Assembly (NCBI RefSeq): GCF_950023065.1
Contig: NC_088677.1
Location: 19,551,230 to 19,615,229 of the forward strand
From: Planococcus citri
Taxonomy: Eukaryota; Arthropoda; Insecta; Hemiptera; Pseudococcidae
Direction: 5' to 3'
Length of the DNA stretch: 64,000 bases
Shown here piece by piece: positions 20,582 through 32,229 of the stretch. The notes under the pieces are model-generated. The model was not told the DNA's origin. It did no database searches and worked only from the letters and a program-made list of their open reading frames with translations. The translations under genes and the position numbers were made by a program. How positions within the stretch are numbered: the stretch's first letter is position 1; each line of letters begins with the position of its first letter.

Positions 20582-21001
20582 TTTACCGTCTAACTGCAAC
20601 TTGTCTGTGATATATTTTTGCGACCTGATGTGCCTTATGCTGTATTTGTGTATTTTTTTCTATTTCGCAAATTTAATCACATGATTACAGTCCATCACGT
20701 TTCAAGGTACCCAGTACCCGTCATTAACTTATTGTATTCTTACATTTATTCTTACGAACAGTCCTTTTTTTAATTTTTTGGCTTCATCGTGAAAGCAGAT
20801 TTTGTAAATAATTTTAAAAAACAATTTTTATAAAAGTGTCGTGTTGTCTTGATGTACTTCTGTGGCGAGTTTGTTCGTGCTCGAAAATTTATGAGTTCGT
20901 CTTTGTGGTCTGTTCTTACATTACGCTTCATGTATATTGTATTAAGTAGATTAGAAATATTGTAGAAGATATTACGGAAGATACTTCAATTTGTTTGTTT
21001 T

Positions 21002-21007
21002 AATAAA
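21002..21007 (+). terminator. Candidate polyadenylation signal of SLC46-like B
   Basis: AATAAA about 420 bp after the stop at 20579-20581, following T-rich DNA. Position suits a 3' untranslated region of ordinary length. Confidence 0.5.
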
Positions 21008-21954
21008 CTCGCGTTTCATATTTAAATTTACCTATTGTTATCAAGTCATTAATGAACTTATTATGTTGTTCATTACAGCTCCATTCGTGCTATTCGGATA
21101 AAGTTTCAACGTTTAATCCTTGTAGATAACTTAATACTTGATCCAAAAAATACTCTAGTAATCTCGTTACGCATGTTTTATTTAATCGTCTGTAAATTAA
21201 TTAATTGCTCGTGCCACGTTAATCAGTTTGTCAGCTAATTTCCAATCCATGAAGTAATACTTAATTAACAGTCTTTTATAATTTTTGTAATATTTTGTTT
21301 AGCTTAAAGCTGTTCATCAAATGTTTACCATTACGTCGGTGTATCTAAATTTGTCGTATTTTATACCTGACGAAATTTTATACCAACTTTTTTTTTTTTA
21401 AATACACAATTTTATCTGATTTTATTCTACTTGTTTTTATAGTAATTTTTAATGTAAAGTCGGTTTGAAATTTGAATCTGTTATTGAAGGATTGAGTAAT
21501 TTTTCAATAAGATTTACTAGTTATTCAAGACATGAATTCGTTTGTATTTGAACTTCCTGTTAGAGGCTCCAAATTAACTCGGAAGTAGTGAAACTCGAAT
21601 TTGGGGGTTGTTTTTAGACGCAAATTTTAAAAATTTCCCTTCGAACGGAAAATTGTTCATTTTTTGAAATTTTTCCTCATAAAATTCACGTTTGAATACT
21701 CACTCAAAAGTCCACAAAAAATCGAATAATGAAAAAATTAATTTTGGGCGCTGAAATTTGGGTTATGGGTATATTAGACTGCGCTCTTTCCAGTTCAAAT
21801 CAGAGGCGGACGTCTCGAGAGGTTCCCTCGTCAGATCATACACAAAAATGCTTCAAAAATAAAATCAATTGTTCATCACCTAAGTAATTATTTATGTACT
21901 TTATTCGGCGAATAATAATTTTTTTGAACACATTTTCGATGCTTAAGAATCAAA
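21008..21954. other. Intergenic; fragment of a foldback family at about 21560-21835
   Basis: From about 21560 the sequence resembles, in degraded form, the foldback arms at 29540 and 50130: TTAGAGGCTCC, a CTCTTTCCA motif, and GGCGGACGTCTCGAGAGGTTCCC, compare GGCGGACACCTCAAGAGGTTCCC. The rest shows nothing recognisable. Confidence 0.5.
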
Positions 21955-23530
21955 ATAAAGCACAATGCGATTTCAGTAAAAAAGCAAAATAAAGCACAAC
22001 GCGATTTCAAAAAACAGCACAACGTGATTTCGGTAAAAAAAATAGCACAACGCGATTACAAAAAAAAGCAAAAAATAAAGCACAACGCAATTTTCGTTAA
22101 AAAAGCACAACGCGATTTCAAAAAAAAGCACAATGTGATTTCGAAAAAAAAGCACAACGCAATTTCGAAAAAAAGCAAAATAAAGCACAACGTGATTTTG
22201 GGGGGAAAAGCACAACGCGATTTCGGTAAAAAAGCAAAATAAAGCACAACGCGATTTCGGTAAAAAAAGCAAAATAAAGCACAACGCGATTTTGAAAAAA
22301 AGCACAACGCGATTTCAGTAAAAAAAAAGCACAACGCGATTTTGAAAAAAAAAGCACAACGTGATTTCAAAAAAAAGCACAATGCGATTTCAAAAAAAAG
22401 CAAAATAAAGCACAACGCGATTTTGGGGAAAAAAGCACAACGTGATTTCAGTAAAAAAAAAAGCACAACGCAATTTCGGAAAAAAAGCACAACGCGAATT
22501 CGAAAAAAAAAATGATGTGATTTCAAAAAAAAAAGCACAATGCGATTTCAAAAAAAAGCAAAATAAAGCACAACGCAATTTTGGGGAAAAAAGCACAACG
22601 CGATTTCGGTAAAAAAGCAAAATGAAGCACAACGCGATTACAGAAAAAAAAACAACGCGATTTCAGTAAAAAAAAGCTCAATGTGATTTCGAAAAAAAAG
22701 CAAAAAAAAGCACAACACAATTTTGTAAAAAAAGCACAACGCGATTTTGAAAAAAAAGCACATCGCAATTTAGAAAAAAAAGCACAACGCAAATTTTAAA
22801 AAAAAGCACAAGCGATTTTGAAAAAAAGCACAACGCAATTTAGAAAAAAAAGCACAACGCGATTTGGAAAAAAAGCACAACGCAATTAAAAAAAAAGCAC
22901 AACGCAATTTTGTAAAAAAAAGCACAACACAATTTTGTAAAAAAAAGCACAACGTGATTTTGAAAAAAAAGCGCAACGCAATTTAGAAAAAAAAGCACAA
23001 CGCAAATTTGAAAAAAGTACTAGCGATTTAGTAAAAAAAGCAAAACACAAATTTGTAAAAAAGCACAGATGATTCTGAAAAAAAGCACAACGCGAATTTA
23101 AAAAAAAAGCACAGGCAAATTTGAAAAAAAGCACAACGTGAATTTGAAAAAAAACACATCGCAAATTTGAAAAAAAAGCACAACACGAATTTGAAAAAAA
23201 GCACAACGCGAATTTGAAAAAAAGCACAACACAAATTTGAAAAAAAACAAGCGATTTTGAAAAAAAGCACAACACAAATTTGAAAAAAATCACAACGCGA
23301 TTTAGAAAAAAAAGCACCACTTAAATTTGAAAAAAAGCACAACGCGAATTTGAAAAAAAGCACATCGCGAATTTGAAGAAAAAAACACAACGCGATTTTG
23401 AAAAAAACACAATGCGATCTTGAAAAAAAAGAACGCGAATTTGAAAAAAAGAACAACGTAATTTTGAAATAAAAAGCACAATGTAATTTTGAAATAAAAA
23501 GCACAAAGCGATTCCGAATAAGTACACTAT
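21955..23530. repeat. 1.6-kb minisatellite, unit about 22 bp
   Basis: Roughly 60-70 head-to-tail copies of a unit like AAAAAAGCACAACGCGATTT. Units on the left tend to read GCGATTTC and include longer AAAGCAAAATAAAGCACAAC variants; units on the right tend to read GCGAATTTG. The long open frames on the minus strand (rich in FFSKSRCAFF) are translations of the repeat in each frame and are not genes. Confidence 0.95.
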
Positions 23531-23768
23531 GCTATTCTGAAAGCTCCAGCGTTGAAAGCATATGCGACTCCAAAAGCACTAGGTACTGAGAGAACCTCTT
23601 GGGAGCACAGCAAAATCACAAATGACTGGTGGGTTTTTTATTCCAACAGGGTAACCACCTGCTTTCGGTTCTGAAAGGGTAACCACCTGCTTGCGGTGTC
23701 TAGGTACTGAATGTGTGTAAATGAAACACCTGCAGGTGTTCTAAAAACCTTTCTCAAAATTGAACAAT

Positions 23769-24693
23769 CAGGGATGAGGCCCGGCCCAGGACCAGGACCC
23801 GAAACCCGAAAAAGCCCCGATTATTTCCTTGAAGCCCGAATGTCCAAGCCCCAAAACCTTAAAAACTGTAACCTACAAAGCTCTGGCCCAAAGCCCGAAA
23901 CCTTTTCCTCTGAAAACCAAGCCCAGAACGTGAGCCCCGAAACCCAAACTGTGATCAGGGCTTTTTGGGGCTTTTCGGGGCTTGTAAATTTTGTACATTT
24001 CTATTGTAATTACCGTTCTGTGCATCTCAAAAGTCAAAAATGATTTTCAAAAAAGAAATTTACAACTTCAGCAAGAAGTTTAATATTCCAACATTCAAGG
24101 GGTTTTTGGTACATTATTTATATTCCCAAGCCCAGAACGTGAGCCCCAAAACCCAAACTGTGATCAGGGATTTTTGGGGATTTTCGGGGCTTGTGTGAAT
24201 TTTGTAAATTTCTATTGTAATTTAATTACCGCTCAGTGCATCTCAATAGTCGTAAAAAGATCATTTTCAAAAAAAAAATTTCAGAACTTCAGCAAAAAGT
24301 TTAATATTTCAAGGGGTTTTTGGTACAGTATTTATATTCTGTAGGTAGATTGTTATTTAAAAAATGATACTTGAAAATATAAAAAATTTGAACAATAATT
24401 AAAAATTCCAAAAAAATTTAATTCTGATTTTAAAAAAACAGTTCCATTCAAATAATTTTGAAAAAAGCAATCAGAATCTGCCCTTAAAATGTTTTTTCCC
24501 CAACAATTTCAAGCCCCAAAAAGCCCCGGAAAGCCCTGAACACTTCATTCAAGCCCTGGACACTGAGCCCTGAAACCCAAACCCAAAGTTTCCTGGGCCC
24601 AAATCCAAGCCCAAGACCTAATAAATTTTTGATTGAAAGCCCAAGCCCCGGAACCCGGAACCTGAAAAAAAATCGTTCGGGGCCTCATCCCTG
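23769..24693. mobile_element. hAT-like MITE with AAGCCC/GGGGCTT body
   Basis: Inverted ends CAGGGATGAGGCCC and GGGGCCTCATCCCTG, flanked by the exact 8-bp duplication TGAACAAT (23761-23768 and 24694-24701). The body has AAGCCCGAAACCC-type repeats near both ends, a duplicated central segment (CCAAGCCCAGAACGTGAGCC occurs near 23918 and 24126) and AT-rich filler. Length 925 bp, non-coding. Confidence 0.92.
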
Positions 24694-24701
24694 TGAACAA
24701 T

Positions 24702-25160
24702 AGAGAAATGTTTAAAATTGAACAATGGGAAAGATAACACTGTAGATAAGAATATTTTAGGACACCTGCCGTGTTACATTTTAAAACAGATGTCGGCTTC
24801 GCTTTTGATAAAATCTTTTCCATTATTCAATTTTGAAAAATAAATTCGAAAATTGAACAATAGAAAAGATTTTAGAACCCCTGTGGTGTTACATGAATTT
24901 CCAAATTCATCTGACGTCGGCTTTGCTTTTGTCGGCTTCGCTTTTGATATGGCCCTTTTCCCCTTTTTATTCTTTTTTTGGTACAAATTTTCGTAATTAA
25001 TTGCAATTACTCAAGAAGCTAATTGAGTAATTGCAATTATAATTACGGCGTTCCATGCTTCACGTTAGACCACATCTACGTGTGAACATTTCAAAAAAAT
25101 CCGCCCATCCATCTAAGAGAACATTGCAACATTCGTTCCAAAGAATTTTTCCACTTTCAG
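24702..25160. other. No gene; duplicated MITE flank and a short palindrome
   Basis: Two related stretches (about 24720-24800 and 24840-24950) share TTGAACAAT, a GTGTTACAT motif and GTCGGCTTCGCTTTTGAT. A hairpin lies at about 24993-25047 (GTAATTAATTGCAATTACTCAA and its inverse). No coding exon. Confidence 0.5.
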
Positions 25161-25164
25161 ACCG

Positions 25165-25537
25165 AAACTAATGGTGTGCTACGCACACTAAAAGAAAAGC
25201 AAACAGACCCGAGCGAAGCAAGGGCAAAAAATCTCGAAAATCAGTATATTTTTGAAAGATACAAAAAAGATGATGTTTGAGTAATGAGTTACTTATAAAA
25301 AGTTCATCATTTTGTTTCAAAATTTTCGAAATTCGAATAATATTTTTTTTTTTTTTGAAAAATCCAAAATTGACAAAGTAAACCGAACAGGCTTGAGCGA
25401 AGCGAGGGCAAAAGTTCTCAGAAATCAGTATTTCGAGAGGTATAAAAACGATGGTATTGAATGCTGATTTTTTAAAGAAAAATTCAAAAGCAGAAGAGAA
25501 AAGCAAACGGGCCCGAGCGAAGCGAGGGCGAAAGCTC
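25165..25537. repeat. Tandem units with the AGCGAAGCGAGGGCAAAA motif, interrupted
   Basis: Three diverged units of 100-190 bp, each with GAGCGAAGCGAGGGC, then AAATCAGTAT and a TATAAAAACGATG-like tract. The third unit is cut by the hAT-like element at 25538 and resumes at 28378 with GAAAGCTCTCGAAAATCAGTG, so the element split a pre-existing array. Confidence 0.75.
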
Positions 25538-28377
25538 CAGTGATGGCAAAACTTTTTCATTTCAGTTCAAGTTTTTAGTTTTTAGTTACAGTTTTATTTT
25601 TTTCAGTTCAAGTTTTCAGTTTTAAGTTTCAGTTTTACTTTTTTCAGTTCAAGTTTTTAGTTTCAGTTTTCAGTTTTGCTTTTTTCAGTTCAAGTTTTTA
25701 TTTCAGTTTTCTATTTCAGTTTCAGTTTTCAAAATTTTTCTTAAAGTTCAAAAGGAAATGAAAAAAAAATGTATTTTCTTTCATGAATTTTTTCATACAT
25801 TAATCTAATTTGCTACTTGGCAACAAAAGCTTCAAATTTCAAATTCAAACATTTCAAACTCAAAAATTATGAATAAATATGCAGGGCTGTGCAGAGAAAA
25901 TCCGGGCCTCAGGGGGCCGAAGAAAAGACAAGTTATGCTATACTTGGGAGGAAGATCGCATCGTCCTTTTGCCGACAAAAAATTGTTATTTTGCCACAAT
26001 AATCAAAATTTTAATTAACATGCTGAGCAGTGAGCACTGTATAGTATCAAAAAACTTTGAAAATCCAGTAGCTCTGTTCTGTTCAGAAAAAGTGAAAAAT
26101 TTGCATTTTTTGTACACCATACTTAAGTGGGTCATTCCATGTCAACTCAACCAAAAAAAAAGGCGATTTTGAAAGTCATGTCTTTCGATGTCGCTCAATT
26201 TTATTTTACAATATCTACCCACCTAGTAAGTAAGAAAGCCGCAATCAGTTTGGCCCCAGCCCCCTTAGGGGGCGGGTGTGGGGAGGGCTTCCATTATTTT
26301 CACATTGTCTCGAGGTACTCAACTTCAGCAACCCATTCCTCCAAAACTATGATACTTTGATCAAAACTGATTTCACAGTTCGAAAGGGCATTGAATTTTG
26401 AACTTTTTAAGTATTTTGAAATTTTCAAAAGTTGAAAGTTGAACTTTGAATTTAAAAGTTCAAATTTCAAAATAGTGCTGTAACTGGGAGCTACCATTTA
26501 AAATTTTGAAAAAATTTCCATATATGTACATTTTGATACTTTTTCGAAATATTTAAGTTTCGAGATGGCACTCGTTGACGGAGGGGGAACACCCCCAACC
26601 CCAATTTTGGGTGAAACGTTCGAAAGAAAATCTGGGGCATGTGATATATCGAATTGTATGTTTTTGGCGACGCTGAACACGAATATGACGTTATATTTTT
26701 GATAGGACCTCATCCACGGCCCTCAGCACCTCCCCAAAGGGGGTGAAAGTTCAAAAAAGTGTTTTGGTCATGCGACACATGGAATAATATGTTTTTGGTG
26801 ACGCTGAACACGAATATGACGTCAGATTTTTGATTTGGCTTCATCCACGGCCCCCCAACAATTTTGTGGACTTTTACCTATTGGGGGAGGTTCTGGGGGC
26901 CATAGGTGAGGTCGATTTAAAAAACTATGGCTATATTCGTGTTCAGCGATATCGAAAACATACTATTTCATGTGTCACACGAATGTTACCATTTTTTTTG
27001 GGGTTACCCGCTTTGGGGAGGTGCAGGGGGCCGTGGACGGGTGAAATCAAAAATCTGACGTCATATTCGTGTTCAGCGTCACCAAAAACATATTATTCCA
27101 CGTGTCACACGAACAAAACGCATTTTTGAACTTTCACCCCCTTTGAGGAGGTGCTGGGGGCCGTGGAGGGGTTCTATCAAAAATCTGACTTCATATTCGT
27201 GTTCAGCGTCGCCGAAAACATTCAATTCGATATATCACATGCCCCAGATTTTCTTTCGAACGTTTCACCCGAAATTGGGGGTGGGGATGCTCCCCCTCCG
27301 TCAACGAGTGCCATCTCGAAACTTAGATATTTCGAAAAAGTATCAAAATGTACATCTATGGAAATTTTTTCAAAATTTTAAATGGTAGCTCCCACTTACA
27401 GTGCCATTTTGAAATTTGAACTTTCAAATTGAAAGTTCAACTTTCAACTTTTGAAAATTTCAACATACTTGAAAAGTTCTAAATTCAATGCTTTTTCGAA
27501 CTGTGAAATCAGTTTTGATCAAAGTATTGAAAATAATAGAAGCCCCTCCATCCGCCCCCTGAGGGGGCTGGGACCAAACTGATTGCGGCTTTCTTACTTA
27601 CTGGGTGGGTAGATATTGTAAAAAAAAATTGAGCGAAATCGAAGGGCATGGCCCAAAACCGTTGGTTGAGTTGACATGGAATGACCCAAGCAGCATCTTG
27701 AATGGCCCCAGCGAAGCGAGGGCAAAAGTTTTCAGCTTTGGAAAATTTGTGATTTAAAAAGTAGAACGACATCAATCGATTTTAATGAAAAAAAAATAGG
27801 TTTTTCTTTTTGGATTTTCTGATCTCAACATTTTTCAAATTCAATAGGTTTCTTGAAATTGTAACTCTGAGAAGAGTATCAAATTGACCCATGCAAAGCG
27901 AGGGCAAAAGATTGGATATAATTTGTAGTTCAAAAAGTAGAACAATATCAATTTTAATGAGAGAATTCGCCATTCTGTTTTTCTGATTTGAACTTTTTCT
28001 AAATTTCATTTTCATCAATGTTTTTTTCGGAAAGAAAAGATTCAAATTGGCCCGAGCGAAGCGAGGGCAAAAATTTTTGAAAAAAATAAGAATTTTGAGA
28101 ATAGATTGATGATTTTGTCGACAGTCACAAAATTCAGTGATGGCAAAACTTTTTCATTTCGGTTCAAGTTTTTAGTTTTTAGTTTCAGTTTCATTTTTTT
28201 CAGTTCAAGTTTTCAGTTTTTAGTTTCAGTTTTATTTTTTTCAGTTCAAGTTTTCAGTTTTCAGTTTAAGTTTTTCTCATTTCAGTTCTAGTTTCAGTTT
28301 TAGTTTCAGTTTCTCCATTTCAGTTCAAGTTTTTAACCAGTTTCAGTTTTAGTTTCAGTTTCAGTTTTCCATCACTG
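25538..28377. mobile_element. Large hAT-like element, copy 2
   Basis: Ends CAGTGATGGCAAAAC and GTTTTCCATCACTG, flanked by the exact 8-bp duplication GAAAGCTC (25530-25537 and 28378-28385). Subterminal AGTTTTCAGTTCAAGTTTT repeats occur on both sides. The interior has an inverted pair of about 140 bp (around 26127-26270 and 27550-27700, containing GGGTCATTCCATGTCAACTC) around an axis near 26.87 kb. Length 2840 bp, no transposase. Its open frames pair up across the axis and are repeat artefacts. Confidence 0.92.
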
Positions 28378-28385
28378 GAAAGCTC

Positions 28386-28805
28386 TCGAAAATCAGTGTT
28401 TCGAGAGGTATAAAAACGACATTTTTGTGTAATGATTTATTCATAAAAATTTTATTTTGCTTCAAAATTTTAGAATTTAAATGATAATTTTTTTTTTGGA
28501 AAATTTAAAATTGAAAAAAGAAAAGCAAATTCGAACGTAGAACGCGGAGTGGCTGAACTCTAGCGGTGAAATCGAAAAGGCATGAAAAGGTGAACAACAA
28601 ACCTCTGATACATGATAATAATTTTATTATCACACTGATAACGATGAATGTTAAAAAATAAAGTAAATCTATAATCGGAACCAATTGTAACATTTATTCT
28701 TGCATTTTGTGCTTGTATTCTGTTCGCGTTCTCACCAAAGTTCATTCAAAATGTTTGTTTTTTCGGGTTTTTCGGTTTAATTCGCGATTGGTAAGATACG
28801 TTATA
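28386..28805. other. Upstream region of seipin
   Basis: Starts with the remainder of the split tandem unit (to about 28550), then AT-rich DNA leading into the first seipin ATG. Probably holds promoter and 5' untranslated sequence; no specific site is identified. Confidence 0.35.
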
Positions 28806-31800
28806 ATGAATTTCTTAATAAATCCCATCATGAGCTTACTAAAAGCTCCCAGTGCCATGATTTCGAATCGAGTGGCGAATGTGAAGCTCAAAGTGAATCA
28901 AGGCGTCGATAATGCCTTCGAGCATGCCTTCAGAGGAGGCATGTTTTCCTTGATAATGCTGACACTGGTATGGATATCGGTATTTATTTACGTCGTTTTT
29001 TATTACGCCTATGTGCCAGCTCCATCGTACATGAGACCAGTACATTTACAAGTCGAGTTAGTACTGTGAAATTTGTAGTCACATAGTGTATTAAAACGTA
29101 CGTAAATGTGCTTTAATTATGCTGTTAATTGCTTTAGACCCTGTGAAGATCTCACTAAAGAGTGTACTTATCCTTCCGCTCATGTTCGGTTAACTCGGCG
29201 GCAGCAATTGCTTATGATGGGTCAGCCGTATAAATTTTATGTACACCTCGAGATGCCGGAATCGCCGATCAACAAGCAGCTTGGTAAATTCAGGGTTGTT
29301 GCGATTCGAATCGCGTAAAGAATCGCTAATAGAACCGCAGAGCCGCGGATCCGAACCTCGGCTCTTTCGCGGTTCTCTTATCAAGAGAATCGCAAAACAC
29401 AATTTTGCGGCTCTCTGCAATTGCGGTTCCCAAATTTTTAAGATTTAGCGGAATAGATGTAAAATTTTCAAGTTGATTTCTTCAATTTTTCCCTACTTCT
29501 TATAAAAAGTACTGTGAAATTTTTTTGTGTTGCTTACAAGGGAACCTCTTGAGGTGTCCGCCTCCGATTTGAACGGGACCGCGATTTTTGAAAAGAGCCT
29601 GTTCTAAAACTCCCAAATCCAAACTTTCAGTTTCAGCTGCTCAAGTTCATTTTTCGACTTTTGGCGAATTTTTGAAAATCCAAAATCGACTATTTAGGTG
29701 ATTTATGCTTTTTTTTAAAAAGTACGTACTTGATCAGTAAAAATGTTCAAAATAAATTTTAAAACTGATATTGACCCCCCCCCCAATCCAAAATTCGCCA
29801 TTTCCAGCCATTCTGGAGCCTCCAGCACTATTTTTCAATTTCTCCAGAATTTTTAATTTGCTTCAGAAGGCGTGAATATGAAGTTGGGCAGCTAAAAATT
29901 GAGTTGTAAGTTATGCTCGACCTCTTTAACGAGTTTATCCACATTTGAGGCGATTCTGGAGGGGCACCTCAAGAGTGGTTTTTTGACCAGCTTTTTTCAT
30001 AATAGGTAAAAATATCCAAAAATTAAAGGGAGGCCCTAGAAAGGCTGGAAATGTCGAAATTCGCTTTCCTGTGGATAATTAATGACGAAATACAGCGATT
30101 CGCGCACATTTCAAAAATTTTCTCACAAACGAGAAATTTTTGACTTTTGGATATTTTTATTTTGGAAAAAAAAAAACTGGTCTAAAAACCACTCTTGAGG
30201 TGTCCCTTTCCAGAATCGGCTCAAATGTGAATTAATTCGTTAAACAGTTCGAGTAAAACACACAACTCGATTTTTAGCTGTCCAACTTCATGTTCACGTC
30301 TTCTGGAGCAGATTCAAAATTCTGGAGAAATTGAAAAATCGCGCTGGAGTCTCCAGAATGATTGGAAATGGCGAAATTCGCCCTTGTGGGGTTAGTTCAT
30401 GATGAAGTACTGCGATTCGCGCAAATTTCAAAAATATTCTCGCAAACCGGAAATTTTTGATTTTTGAATATTTTTATTTTGGAAAAAAGCTGGTCAGAAA
30501 ACCACTCTTCAGGTTTCCTCTCCAGAATCGGCTCAAATGCGAATAAATTCGTTAAACTGTTGGCGTATAACACACAACTCGATTTTTAGCTGCCCAACTT
30601 CATATTCACGCCTTCTGGAGCAAATTCAAAATTCTGGAGAAATTGAAAAAATAGTGCTGGAGGCTCCAGAATGGCTGGAAATGGCGAATTTTGGATGGGG
30701 GGGGGGGGGTCAATATCAGTTTTAAAACTTATTTTGAACATTTTTACTGATCAAGTACTTCCTTTTTTTTTAAAAAGCATAAATCACCAAAATAGTCAAT
30801 TTTGGATTTTCAAAAATTCGCCAAAAATCGAAAAATGAACTTGGGCAGCTGAAAATTTGGATTTGGGGGTTTTAGAACATGCTCTTTCCAAAAATCGCGG
30901 TCCCGTTCAAATCGGTGGCGGACACCTCAAGAGGTTCCCTTGTTACCTCAATTTTGTTCTTTTTTAAAATTTGAAAAGATGAAAAATGGGAACCGCAAAT
31001 GAGAACCGAGAGAAGAACCGCGGTTTCTATGCATAAGGAACCGCAAACAAGTGATTCTATTATAAAAATCATAGAATCGCACTTTTGAGAACCGCGATTC
31101 TTTTAGCCTGAGAATATTGAACTTGATACGAATATGGTATATTATCGAGTTATATAATTTCATAAAGATTCGACAGGTATGTTTATGGTTTGCATCCAGT
31201 TGACGGATCGAAAAGGTTTTTTAACGTCGCAAGCATGTCGCTCCAATATGCTTCATTACGAAAGTGACTTACTCAACCAAGTAAAAGTAATATTGCTCTC
31301 GCCCTTTTACGTGTTCGGTGCAAAAGAGGAAAAGCAGACGTTAGTTTTTGAATTGTTCTCCGATTTCGAAGAAGATCAGGTATTGACTATTGATATAATG
31401 AACATATCGATTCATTAAATTCGTATCGTACATACTGATTCTAACACTATTTATGTGTGTTTTTATTTAGAATCATCCCGTTACCGATGTCTACGTCGAA
31501 GTACAAGCTCGTAACATTGAAATATATTACGCTTCGTTGCTAATAAACGCTCATCTGTCTGGAATGCGTTACTTCATGTACCACTGGCCGGTCACTTCTT
31601 CTATTTTGGGAATTTCATTCAATCTATGCATCGTTTTCTTCACAACGACGTTGTCGTTTTATAATCGTTTCTTCGTCGATACAGGTGAGATTTATCTAAT
31701 TTATGATAGAATGGGACTAACTTTTCGTTCGCGTACATGTCTAATGCTTTGGGTTAATCGCTACTTTCTTCGCAGCTAACATTCGACCAGATTAACTTAA

Positions 31801-32056
31801 CATGTTTCGTTTGCTGCAGCCGCTGTCAAAGCTGTTCGTGCGTTATCTAAGAAGTTCGAGGATAAAAAAGACCGTTTTGATGATATGTTTTCCAAGCCAG
31901 GTAATGATTCGAATATTTGATTTTAATAATTACTAAACGTGTCTCGAATTAATCATTCTTCTTAAATTAGATTCGAGCGGAGTAAGTGAGCCGAAGTCCG
32001 AAGAACGGCGAGATAAAGACGGAACGGACGAGTCATCGGAATATTATCTGGATTAA
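28806..32056 (+). CDS. Seipin: Seipin (6 exons, 326 aa)
   Basis: Exons: 28806-29056, 29138-29283, 31177-31379, 31471-31684, 31820-31900, 31971-32056, all in phase (981 nt). Seipin is an ER membrane protein that forms rings at ER-lipid droplet contacts and controls droplet formation and phospholipid/triglyceride balance. Visible features are a cytosolic N-terminus, a membrane helix at about residues 46-68, the conserved APSYMRPVHL just after it, then the lumenal beta-sandwich: CTYPSAHVRLTRRQQLLM, LEMPESPINKQLG, LTDRKGFLTSQACRS, LSPFYVFGAKEEKQT and FSDFEEDQNHPVTDVYVEVQ. A second helix lies at about 240-262 after MRYFMYHWPVTSS. The tail is charged and cytosolic. The start at 28806 precedes the hydrophobic helix by a normal distance. 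Intron 2 contains a 1.8-kb hAT-like/foldback element beginning only 7 bp after the splice junction. An in-frame GTAAGT inside the last exon allows another C-terminus. Confidence 0.93.
29291..31115. mobile_element. Foldback hAT-like element in seipin intron 2
   Basis: Left end CAGGGTTGTTGCGATTC. The right side has the matching GAATCGC/AACCGCGATTC subterminal region but stops after AGCCTGAGAAT, so the last bases of the right end and its duplication are lost. Both arms hold GGCGGACACCTCAAGAGGTTCCC and GCTGGAGGCTCCAGAATGG units in inverted order around an axis near 30.2 kb. A full relative lies in the dehydrogenase intron at 49899. Confidence 0.8.
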
Positions 32057-32229
32057 AAGGTTAGTGCATTCGTTCGTATTCTTAAACCTCAACATTGCGT
32101 TATCATTGAACTTGAACGCTTCTAATTTCATTTTCATTTGTACGTGGGGTTCCGGGTTCTTGAATGAAAAATCAAATTTTATTCTTGTTTTGAGATATCG
32201 TTTTTCATCTGAACGAGTATGATCTTTTA

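Noticed and set aside
21973..23527. Long overlapping open frames with cysteine/phenylalanine-rich translations
   Set aside because: They exist in several frames at once and follow the 22-bp minisatellite unit; no splice or start context.
21955..23530. CRISPR-like array
   Set aside because: No constant repeats with unique spacers; the units are contiguous and the genome is eukaryotic.
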